Positions 12,107 through 22,212 of a DNA stretch of 64,000 bases are shown piece after piece. The notes under the pieces are model-generated. The model did no database searches and was not told where the DNA came from. It saw only the letters and a program-made list of their open reading frames with translations. The stretch spans positions 1,989,023 to 2,053,022 of the forward strand of contig QANY01006259.1 in NCBI GenBank assembly GCA_003255025.1, written 5' to 3'. Both the position numbers and the translations under genes were made by a program. Each line of letters starts with the position of its first letter. Position 1 is the first letter of the stretch. The stretch comes from Datisca glomerata. Lineage: Eukaryota > Streptophyta > Magnoliopsida > Cucurbitales > Datiscaceae.

Positions 12107-13683
12107 TTAGTTGATGATTTACCAACTTTTGATAGGGGAATTGTGTTTCATTAAACTGAACAATATGAGAAATGTAGATTTACCAGTTTTAGGGTCTAAA
12201 CATTGATGCCCTTTATGAGATTCATAATATCCTAGAAAAACACAATGAATTGTATGGAATTGAAACTTATGTTGATTATAAGGCTTGAATAAGGAAAACA
12301 TGAACTGCCAAAAGTTCTAAGAGAATTAAAATTGGGCAGTTTTGAATATAGAAATTCTAATGGTGATTTTATGCTTTAAGATGGGAGTAAGAAGCCTATT
12401 TATAAGATAGATAGCAGTACTAAAAGATTCCCACAAAAAACTAAGAGAAAATTGAGCTTGGGCCAATAGAGTCAAACTTGTTTCTACTATTTGTCAGTGT
12501 TTCCTTTCTATCTTGCCATTTTGCTGGTGAATGTAAGGAAAAGGGTACCTAAAGGTTATACCAAGTTGGCCTAAAAAGGGTTTTAGGCTCCTAAATTATC
12601 CCCAATCTATTTGGAAGCCTTTGATTTTAGAATTAAACTGTCTTTCTACGAAAGATATGAAGTGAAGAAAAATATATTTTGCTTCAGATTTAAGTCTTAA
12701 AGGAAAGATCCAACAAAACCTTGTAAAATCATCAACTATACGTAGATAATACCTATGACTTTTTAGAGATGACATGGGTAAAGGACCCTATATATCATCA
12801 TGAATTAATTCAAAAGATGTATTGGTTTGTTGTTCAATAGATGGAAAACTTCATAGCCTCATTTTACCAAATTTGCATGCATTACATAAATATGGAATAG
12901 AAATAGATGAAATTTTATTGCATTGAAGTATAGTTTTCAGAACAATGTTTGAGGGATGTCCAAGTATTTGGGGTAACACATTGACATCACTACATAACTG
13001 AGAATTGAAACTTTTATAACTGAGAAGAAATGTGTTTTGACTAACGGATTTGTGACTAGGATTAGCAACAGATAGATTGCAAAGATTATCATGACTAACA
13101 AAGTTATTTTGACAAGAATGTAAACTATATGAAGTAGTTACATAGCTTGCAAGGACTTTGATTGCAGGAGTAGAATTCAGAGTGAAGGGCAGCTTTGAAG
13201 CAATAGACCTTTTGATGACAAAATGATACAAACCATTTATAAGAACTCCTTGTAGAAGGACCCTCTTCGAACTCTTGTCCTTGATAAAACGGAAAATTTA
13301 GTCAAATTCAATGATAACATCATTATCAAGAGCAAGTTTGGATACACTTGGAAGATTTTTAGTTATGGAAGGAACACAAAGAATTTTCTTAGAGAAAGAG
13401 ACACAATGTGTGAATCTGAAATAAACCTACTATTGTTATGAACATCGTTAGCTAACCAAATTTTTGAACTACCTATATGAGAGATAGGTAATAACTCACC
13501 ATTTCCCACCATGAGTTTGCCTTTACCTTTATAGTTTGATTTCAAGGACAGATTCTCTAAATCATTAGTTTTATGATTTATTTCTCCACTATCGAGATAC
13601 CATGAGTTATCAGTGACTGATGAAGGTTGTGCAATGTAGGCAGTAGTGTTGGAGCTCCCTAAATTAACATTTGGTGTGTGACT

Positions 13684-14638
13684 TTATTGTGAGCTGTACT
13701 CTGGTTGTTGAAACTCAGAGTCAAACATGTTATAACAAGTGTAAGCGCTATGGCCTATACGTCTGTAAATTTGATAGACTGGTATGGGCATTCCTCTAAC
13801 ACGTCCACGACCTTTACTTCTTGAATTATGCATGCCTCGACTGGTAAAGTTGTTACTTCGTCCTCTTTTATTATTGGAGGAGTTAAACATGGCAGCATTG
13901 GCAGTGGGACTTGACAGATCTACTAAGGTACTAATAGCAGAATTATTCTGCTCTAAACACATTTCTTAGCTCTGTAAAAGAAGCTGAGCCTCTTGTATTG
14001 AGACAAGTTCCTGTCTTAGGGTGAGATTGATGACCATAGGATCATAATCATTTTCGAGACCTCTCAGAATGTACAACAGAAATTCTTTATCTGAGGTGTT
14101 GCATCCAAAGGCTAATAGATTATCAACAATAGAGCACATCTCGAGAATATAGTCATTTACAGTTGAGGAACCTTTTTAGGTAGCCGAAGTTGAAGTCTAA
14201 GTTACAAAAGTCTGGATTTTGAGTTTATGGAAAATAGACTCTAAAAAATAGTCCAAACTTCATTAGAAGTCCCACAACGAACCACGTGACTAAACATTGA
14301 CTTAAAGATGGAAGTCAATAACTAGCTTAGAAGAAACTGGTCGACGCAAGTCCAAAGCAAGAAAATTGGGTTAAGAGAAGTTGTAGAAGAAACAACACCT
14401 GAGCTGTCTTTGGTGAGCTGTCTTTGGTGACCTTAGTGATATACTGAGGTGGACGCACAGTTCTTCCAAAGAGAAAATCTTCTAACCCATATGCATGGAC
14501 AGACGCATTAATTTGAGAACGCCAGAAGATGTAGTTTCCTCAATCAAGATGAATATGGATAGGAATCAAATTCTTCGGGATTAAATTCTCAAGATCCGAG
14601 AGAACTTGAGGTTCAGAGGTGCTCCAAGTTGTAGACAT
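13684..14638 (-). pseudogene. copia gag pseudogene
   Basis: The start codon at 14638 (MSTTWSTSEPQVL) lies about 90 bp inside the primer-binding site. The gag signature YIFWRSQINASVHAYGLEDF follows at about 14540-14460, and the C-terminal zinc knuckle is near 13735-13775. There the motif reads YQIYRRIGHSAYTC: the first two Cys of C-x2-C-x4-H-x4-C are both Tyr, so nucleic-acid binding would be lost. Stops occur, for example soon after the N-terminus. The C-terminus is rich in Arg and Gly (RGRVRGM). Confidence 0.82.
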
Positions 14639-14728
14639 GGCCGAAGAGATTCAAGAATAAGGTGAGGAAAAATTTAGGAGAAGGGGAAAGAAAGAAGAGA
14701 AACAATCGAAGAGAGAGAAAAAAATATA

Positions 14729-14740
14729 GCTCAGATACCA
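14729..14740 (-). other. Primer-binding site (initiator tRNA-Met type)
   Basis: The minus-strand sequence TGGTATCTGAGC directly abuts the 5' LTR. The usual copia site is TGGTATCAGAGC, so there is one mismatch. Confidence 0.85.
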
Positions 14741-14935
14741 TGTTTAAATTCAGAGAAGACTGCTGCTATTCTCATTAAATAAAAGAAAAAGGAGTATACT
14801 ATGAATATAGCTGCAAGTACAGGCTAACATACTACCATAAAATTAACTATAAGCTAACTATACTAATAGAAATTAACGGAAAACTATAAACCAACTGAAT
14901 GAGATTTCAAGCTAAGATAACCACTAACACTAACA
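14741..14935 (-). repeat. 5' LTR of the nested copia element
   Basis: It aligns to 8520-8723. On the minus strand it starts TGTTAGTGTTAG and ends AATTTAAACA. The target duplication TAGTT follows at 14936. Confidence 0.9.
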
Positions 14936-15285
14936 TAGTTTGATTATAAAATTATAAAATTAATGAAATTCAATTGTCAATCATGAGTGAAAACGAGAAG
15001 TACACCACAGTTTTCATTTTATATATTGTTGTCTTTGGAAGAATCATCGAAGATGAAGAAAATACCTTTAATTGGAGTTGCATGGGGAGTAGATGTACAT
15101 ATTTTTAGAATAAATGGGTACCCAATGGGTATTGGATATTACCCATACCTTACCATTTATAATGGGTAAAAAATTACTCACTCAATAAAAACTTACAATC
15201 ATTTATAATATTTTAAACTCACTCATTAATCAAATACTCGTGGGTATTTTTACCCACGTGTATTTTTACCATCGCTACTAACGTG

Positions 15286-16250
15286 TCATGCAACTCTGTA
15301 GTTTTAGAGCACTAGTAGAAATGTATATGTTTCGCACGTGTTAAACTAATTTAAAATATATGTACTATTTTAAATTAAAATTAACTATCTTTAAATCTTG
15401 TCGTAATCTTGAAATATATTAGCTTATTTATAATCTTTAGATTGTACTACCATTGCTCTTTGAACAGTACAGAAAATAATTTTATTTTATCAATATGTCA
15501 TATTCTTAAAAATAATTATAATATTAAGGGATAATTTCTCTTATTAAAAATTTTATTTACATATTTTCTCTAAATTCATTTATATGAATTTTTACGTTCC
15601 CGTTGTCATAAATATTATAGCATGATTGATAAATTTCTAATAAAAAAATTAAAAAATTACTTTTGACTTAAAAATAAATATTTTTTGTACAAAAAATCTT
15701 AAATTTTATTTTCATGTAGAATCATTTTTAGCTACATAATATTATAAAATTATTTAATTTTACTAACAATTTAAAAATAATTATCATTAAATAGAAACTA
15801 AAATTTCATTATATGATTTGAATGAGAAAAAAGTGAAATACCAGATTTATATTATTTTCTAGGAGACTATAAAGAATAAAAAAGAAAATAAAAAAATTTT
15901 CTATTTTAAACCATTTTAATATAATAGAGATTATAATTTTAAAAATAACTAATTATTTAATGACACATGTAAGTCATAAGGTTATTTTTGAGTAAAGTAT
16001 TATAATAAGTAGATAAAATTATCCAAAAATAATTCTCATATATCCTCACATTTAATATATTATATAGTTTATAGATAAATGAGGAGATCACGAAGGAAAA
16101 TGAAGTGGCAAATTCCGTAGGTTTTCATTTAAACATCTCGCCAAGTGGGTACGTCACTTATGCACTCAACAAACGTCCGCTAGGATTTAGAGATGGAAGG
16201 GTGAATGGAAGTGTGTAAGTCTGAGATTTACATTCAAACTTCATAAAATT
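15286..16250. other. AT-rich spacer with a dispersed repeat
   Basis: No gene is seen. The part 15300-15620 resembles 37490-37726: shared blocks include ACAGAAAATAATTTTATTT and TCATATTCTTAA, with the same order and spacing. This marks an unclassified dispersed repeat beside the KH gene's 3' side. Confidence 0.5.
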
Positions 16251-16279
16251 AGAAGTAAAAAGTGAAAAACTGTTTTTTT

Positions 16280-17193
16280 TCCTAAATAATAAAACCCCGC
16301 CATACGAGATAGTAAGCCAGAAAAACTTGGACTAATAACGACTAAAGGCAACGAATACTGGTCTGAACTACAATCCAGCAGCTAATATATATAGGCAATT
16401 CAAAGTCAACCACTACAATCCAGCAGCTATAGCTATTGAGCATCTTTACACGAATAAATTGGAATTATGATAGGAAAACCTCAGAACCGCTAACCATTCG
16501 CAAAAACTGGTGTTTCATCGACAAATAAAATAACAATACTCGTTTAATTTACAGTCACACAATTCTCGTCTATAAAACACTCGACAAGCTGTAGACTCCA
16601 TGAACTTGGCAATTGTGGTCAGAAATGTCAGCACAATGATCACCACTGCAGCCTGAACAGAACCCTTCATTAGCTATATGATGGAGTCAATAGGATGTGC
16701 AGACAAGTAACAACGCAGTAACAAATACAACATAAAAAGCATACACTGCGTAATGTTTTTGTCTTATATCTTTCTTTTATATTCCAAAAATCCCCAACCC
16801 AGCGTCACTCACGGGAATTAATTTTGAAAATATTGCCCCGCCGAACCCTACAACCTTTGGGGAATACAAACAAAGCGAAATTCTAAATAGATGGCCCCTA
16901 GAAGGGGAACTTCTGACCTCTTGGCTAGAATCTCAGGACTTGACCATCAGAAATTTGTCATATAAATGTCGTTATCGTGCAAGTGACATGATTTTCCTGT
17001 TATTCCACTTACAGCTAGCTTCCCGATTTTGAGATAAGTTGCCGTACCAAAATATAGTATTTTAGCATTTTTATAGTTCCATCGGTAAAAAGAAGCGACT
17101 TCTCTTATGTAATAGTGATCTCATATCAAACGATTGGGTAAAAACTGATTTTTCGTCAATAACCAGAAGTGATTTAGAAAAGGAAAAGAAACA
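16280..17193 (-). other. Probable 3' untranslated region of the KH gene
   Basis: The sequence downstream of the KH stop codon is less AT-rich than the flanks and contains no transposon domain. The true transcript end cannot be fixed from sequence alone, and the 3' UTR may contain an intron. A 17-bp direct repeat (CTACAATCCAGCAGCTA) occurs at about 16369 and 16414. Confidence 0.35.
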
Positions 17194-20100
17194 TTACATT
17201 GGCGGTTGAGCCCCAGCTTGTTGTATCAATTGAGAATAAATATATTCGTCAACCCTCTGCTTTGCTAGCGCTACCTGTAAATCATCCAGAAGAATTATAA
17301 AAGCTGAAGAGACACTCATAGAAGTAACCATTTATAGAACATCTTCAATTTTCCCCATAAAATCACTCTGTTCCCAAAATTCCGCAATACAGATTTTTTT
17401 TTTCCGCCAACTCAATCTGGCTCTCTTTATTTTATTGTATTTACTATTTAACACTTAGTTAGCCAAATGAGTAATATATAATGTGTAAATTATAAAAGCA
17501 TGAAAACTTGCACAAGGAATATCATCAACAGAAGGTTTACCAGAGTAAGGCTAAGGTCTGTATCCAACATTTCAAGTATGGAATAGTCCTAATAACCCTT
17601 TCCCTCTTACCATGCTTGGGTAGCACCTAATGAGCCAGACCAACTAGTAATACTATTAAAAAAATAAATAAAGAAATACCTGCTCAGCACTGCCACCAAG
17701 TTGAATATGTCTATAGTTTTGTTCACCTTTTCCACCATAAACCTGCAAAAACACAAACCAAAAATTGTTTAACAGAGGAGAAAAGAAAAATCAGGGTAAT
17801 ATCGTACAGATTCTAAGTAACATGGATCTGCATTTGCTGACCTTGATCGTTGCCCCAGACTCGTTTCTGATCCTTGAAATGTTGGAGCCCGATCTGCCAA
17901 TCAACCCACCAACCATTGTCTCCGATATCAACATCTCGTAAGTTATATAACCAGCTGCAAGATTGGTTGTCCTAAAGATGATGTGATTGTAAGACAAATT
18001 AAAACTTGAAAGTGCTGCAAAAGATGGACATTCACCGGGAGATGCTGAGGGGAAACATTGAAATAACCTGAAGTTGGGTCCACGTATGGTTGAGGTGGAC
18101 GAATAGAATTATAATTGTATGATGGGCTGACTGAAATCACTTGGCGAGGGGGGTGTTCCCTGCAATGGAATTGACATACAAATTACACAAACTGAAGGAA
18201 TAAAAACGACTGAAGGACAAAGCAAACATCCATCATATCTCGATACAAGACCTTAGTAGAGAGCCAATCTCATCCAAAGCCTTCAGAACAGCAGGTAGAT
18301 CACCTGATATCTGATTAGATGAAGATATAAACTGTTACTCATCAACATCACCCTATGTATGGGGATGAATACAGTTCTAGAAAGACTTGCTGATAAGAAA
18401 ATTATATAATTCTCAAAACTAGATCTAAATAATAATCTAACAACTTGACATCAACTAAAAACGCAATCATAATTACTTCACATTCCATCTGGGTTGATTA
18501 GTATACTAAAGAAAGTAATTTACCAATAAAAGATATAGAAGGGGAAAATTTGCAGATACACAACTTCCTATGAAACGAAAATCCAAATGCCTTAATTAAT
18601 AAAATTTCTTTCTTAAGACCGGTGTGGTTGTTGACTAAGTTCAAGAATTAGTGCTTAAGAAGTAGAAGATACGACACGAGTCATTTAATTGTTCATGAAA
18701 TGCTCACTCATCCTATCTATCGATTGGGCTCAGTATGCAGTATAACCTACTGAAAATGGCAGCGATAAAAGTTTAGCAAAGAACATGAAGGCGACTGCAG
18801 AACTGCTTATTAACTACTTTTATATGAAAATCACCTTACCTCTATAAGTAGCAACTAAGAAAAATTAACTCGATGTTAACTTAAAGATCTGTATCATGCC
18901 GATTGGCATATAACTTTTGGAAAAACATTTCAAAATCGAGATGTCATGTCAAAAGACAGTCTTTCTATTTGTCTAAGTTTAGGAAAAACTCACCTGCACC
19001 ACTCGATCAGATTCATGAGCTGATGCACATGGAGGTAACTGATTAGGGGCAAGAATCGTGATTGTCGCGCCAGAGGAATTCCTTAATTGCTCGATCTTTT
19101 GACCAGACGTGCCAATCAAAGAACCTGCTTGGTACCCATCAATAAGAAACCTTATTGTATTGGCAGCCACATGCCCAGCCGCAACTTTTAGTGCCTCAGC
19201 ATTGCTGTCATCTTCCTGTGCAAGCACAATCTCAACAAAATGAAAAAAGATGTTGGAAACTTTAAATATGGTATCGCTTTGAGAAGGGGCAATCTGTTTG
19301 AAAACAAATAACGGACTGCGAAAACAGATTAGCTGGGTTTTGCACTAAGGAACCAAAATACAGGAACAATTCACCTTTTTATTAACCAATATAGGTTTAG
19401 TTGAGCAACTATTCTATTGGTGAGGGTACATAACTAATAAAGCCTTAGATGTTGCTATCCACAAAAGAAGACACTATAAATTAAGACAACAGATCTTTTT
19501 CCAATACAAAAGGCAAGTATTTTTCACTAAAAAACACAGAAAAAAGGAAATTGCAGCCTAGAAGTCAGAAGCAATCCAACCAACTTTTTACAAAAGAAAA
19601 ACTGGACAATAATTATTGTTCAAATGCTATGTCTCTTCCTCACATAGGCCTTTTTGATGTGCTGATATTATGAAATGAGTGCTTTAACCTTTAAGATATG
19701 AACGAAAAGAAAAAAAAACATGTGCCCCACTCCTATGTTACTCCAACGTCATAAATCATTTTTCCATTGTCATTGTCACTCTCTAACTTCCAATTTACCC
19801 ACTCCTATGTTAATGGATAAGGAAGAGCATAAATAACAACAATGAAGGGATATTGACCACATGAAGGGACTCAGAACTCTCGCCTTCTCTTTAACTTTAA
19901 AATGGTTATTTGGCAGCATGTAACAAAATACAATACTTTTATATCCAGTGATCAGATTGACACATATTTTAATTTTGATTTAGTAGATGTCAAAAAGCAC
20001 TGAGACAATTTTAGAATACCAGAAAATAGCAGTTACGAGATAAAACCCAATTCTTGTTTACCAGTAATGATCACATGCATGTTCACCAATAACAAGAATT

Positions 20101-21294
20101 ACAGCAATGGCACATGGATGCCTAAATACTGCACTGTCAGGCGTATCTATTCCACAACTTATACACTCAACTATTAACAATTTAACACATTCACTGATGA
20201 ACCAATACTAAGTCTACTAAAACAGAGGTAAGAAAGATAAGATACTAAGTCTACAGAAAACAACCGTTAATTAAAAATATCGAATGATAGTGCGCCTAAA
20301 AATCATGAATTCTGAATAATTATCAGTAAAGAGAACAACAGGTAAGGACAATGCTCAACAACCTTTGACGGTTTGACCTACTAATAACAACAATAACTTA
20401 ATTTTCCGACTCTTGCGCAATAATTTATATTAAGTCACACAAAAGTTATGTTATCTAAACTTAAAAATAGTAGAGCTATTATCACCTTCAAAATCAAATT
20501 TGCTATTTGCTTGAGGGCCTTTTCTGCGTCGGAGACCATGTTCTCATTCTCCTTGGAACTTATAATGATAACGCGCTCTTCATAGCGCTGCAAAATATAA
20601 CAAGAAGCTCAAATTTTGTCATTGTCAAAATGATATGACGAACTATAGCAATTAAACGAAGAATTACTTTTTCTTCTACGTAGGAAACAAAAGAATGATT
20701 CTTTATTTGCCTACTTCAACTTCCTTTTCAAAATCATATGCAAACTATGCAACAAACTGTAGCAATTAAAACGAAAGATGAATTAATCTTTCTTCTACGT
20801 AGAAACAAAAGAATAATTCTTTATTTGCCTACAACCTCCTTTTTTCAACTTTTTTCTCTCAGCAACAGATAGGTGATGAAAGAAAAATAAAAAATTGGAG
20901 GACCAGAGGGGAAAAGAAACAGAACCCGAACTGCAACACACTGGATACGAATGAGCAAACTTACAGCAATCGCGTCAGCTATTTTAATAGTAGCTTTGGT
21001 CTCCTCTCGAATCTTCTGGATTCTGCAGCCTACCTTGCCAATTACCCTCCCGATCTGCCTCGACGGAACCATAAGCCTGAACAGTACATCCTGAGCCTTG
21101 GCCTGCCTCTTCGACGCAGTTTCATCGGTCTCTGCTGCAGCTGCTGATATCGTCTCCGTCGCAGACTCCTCCTCACGGCGGCGTTTACCCGTGGCCGATT
21201 GTCCAGGTTCGGCTGCGGGAAAAGTCATGGGTCCGCATAGAGGTTCGACGGGAGGTACCGCGGGGTTTATGGGAAAATCCCCTGGTTGGGCCAT
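17194..21294 (-). CDS. Triple-KH RNA-binding protein (PCBP/HEN4-like), 8 coding exons
   Basis: Coding exons, 5' to 3': 21294-20965, 20587-20486, 19215-18994, 18310-18252, 18159-18068, 17954-17842, 17742-17680 and 17274-17194. All junctions are GT-AG and the frame holds: 1,062 bp, 353 residues. The N-terminus (1-68) is Pro/Ala-rich, then acidic, with a basic patch KRRREEE at 37-43, a possible nuclear signal. KH1 spans about 69-144 (GKVG loop at 86-89), KH2 about 163-237 (GTSG at 179-182) and KH3 about 272-350 (GRSG at 288-291). All three G-x-x-G loops, which contact single-stranded RNA, are intact. The family binds C- or pyrimidine-rich RNA and acts in splicing, polyadenylation or mRNA stability, in plants often in flowering and stress control. 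The start is the ATG opening MAQPGDFP; the longer upstream frame has no family support. The closest plant relative cannot be named, so no symbol is given. This is the only gene in the window that looks intact. Confidence 0.9.
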
Positions 21295-21552
21295 TGTGGG
21301 TGTGACTTCGATAGCTGATGGAATAAACGGCTTAAGCAAAATGTTGTAAATGAAATGAAGATCGAAGTAATTACATGGGAGAAGGAGTTCAGAACTCAAA
21401 GGTCGCCCTTGAGGGCTTCTTTTGGGCCGGTTTGGCAAGGATTTTTTAAGTATTCTACGATATATTTGAAAAAAATAATTAAAATATTTTATTTTTGAAA
21501 CAAGTTTTAAAAGTAAGGTGGAAATGAACAGGCAAGACGAATGCGTCTTTGT

Positions 21553-21696
21553 GCTGGCGTGATCACAAATGAGGTCACGTAGGAGAAAAGACGCTTTCAC
21601 AAAAGTAGAAGACGTCTTCAACGATACCTTTATAATCCTCGCATACAGACAGAAAGCAGAGAGTTGTTTTGCGATCTCATTTGTGACCACGCCAGC
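21553..21696. repeat. Inverted repeat upstream of the KH gene
   Basis: Two 21-bp arms, 21553-21573 (GCTGGCGTGATCACAAATGAG) and 21676-21696 in inverse orientation, differ at one position and are separated by 102 bp. It lies about 260-400 bp upstream of the KH start codon, in probable promoter or 5' UTR sequence. Its origin is unknown. Confidence 0.7.
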
Positions 21697-21709
21697 ATTA
21701 ATACGTCTC

Positions 21710-22212
21710 AGCCCGTTGCCGTTCGTCGTCGATTGTGGTCGGAGTTTACTGTTATTTCGTCGGCATTGTACCATCTCACTTTTATCTCACTCTTATTCAC
21801 AAAAAAAAAATTTCAATCTCTCAAATTACTAGCAAAAATTCCTCAAACCTTAGGCATATTTCTAACTCCTTTGATCTCTTAAATTTATTCTTCAAATTTT
21901 GAAATTATTCATTTTTTATGAATGTTGTATGGATATATGTCATTAATTTTACAATATCTCTCTTTAATCTCTCTCAAACCGTAGATTTTCATGTGTTTTG
22001 GGTTTTTGAAATCTTGAAATTATTCAATTTTATATGCATTTTCTCAATTATGTGATGTTTAAACTCTTAATTTGTAAGATTTTATTTATGAATGGGTTGA
22101 TATATTATGAAATTGTAGTTATGAACTCTGAATTTGTAGATTAATTTGTAGAATTTTTAGATCTAGTTCTGAAATTATTGTGTATTGCTTAGTAGGTTGA
22201 CAAATAAGGGAA
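21710..22212. other. Spacer between the KH promoter and the MULE
   Basis: AT-rich, with no recognised gene. The left end of the MULE should lie here or a little upstream, but no terminal inverted repeat could be paired with the region after 27000. Confidence 0.45.

Larger units (their letters stand above)
8780..13680 (-). pseudogene. copia pol (protease, integrase, RT, RNase H) pseudogene
   Basis: Minus-strand domains in order: protease with WYLDSGE near 13590-13610 (usually DSGA); GAG-preintegrase and zinc-binding part of integrase at 12851-13231 (LGHPS, then CNACKFGK); integrase C-terminal region at 12119-12301 (PYNQHKFQFHTI, VFLGYYESHKGHQCLDP); a serine-rich linker; RT with VVKGFQQQYDFDLSDTF (split by the solo LTR at 10014-10554) and YVDDILV near 9670; RNase H at 8862-9134 (AATELIWLKSL, LWCDN). 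Stops and frameshifts occur throughout. Removing the MITE at 11173-12106 rejoins the linker (SSTNSSSSSSL), and removing the solo LTR rejoins RT, so both insertions came after the coding sequence was in place. Confidence 0.85.
8520..14935 (-). mobile_element. Full-length Ty1/copia retrotransposon (degenerate)
   Basis: Two LTRs (8520-8723 and 14741-14935) bound a minus-strand gag-pol. The 5-bp flanks match exactly: TAGTT at 8515-8519 and 14936-14940. The primer-binding site abuts the 5' LTR and a polypurine tract abuts the 3' LTR. The domain order is gag, protease, integrase, RT and RNase H, as in copia. The element carries two later insertions (10014-10554 and 11173-12106). Coding regions are broken by stops and frameshifts, so it is dead. 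Lineage within copia was not assigned. Confidence 0.93.
7568..15277. mobile_element. Non-autonomous hAT element, outer layer of a nest
   Basis: The left end reads TAGGGATGACAAT and the right end, reverse-complemented, TAGCGATGGTAAA, an imperfect terminal inverted repeat. Both ends are flanked by the 8-bp direct repeat CTAACGTG (7560-7567 and 15278-15285). Eight-bp duplications and TAGGG-type termini are standard for the hAT superfamily. GGGTA/TACCC subterminal motifs crowd both ends (7600-7720 and 15115-15265). Without the nested copia element (8520-14935 plus one 5-bp duplication) it is about 1,289 bp and has no transposase, so it would have needed one in trans. Confidence 0.85.

Noticed and set aside
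14987..15169. 60-codon frame with GYPMGIGYYPY-type repeats
   Set aside because: It translates the GGGTA-rich subterminal motifs of the hAT element.
21098..21349. Plus-strand frame opposite KH exon 1
   Set aside because: It mirrors the GC-rich coding exon on the other strand and has no recognisable domain.
20845..21774. A 309-codon minus-strand frame covering KH exon 1
   Set aside because: Only the part from the ATG at 21294 to the donor at 20965 has family support; the upstream part and the read-through into intron 1 look non-coding.
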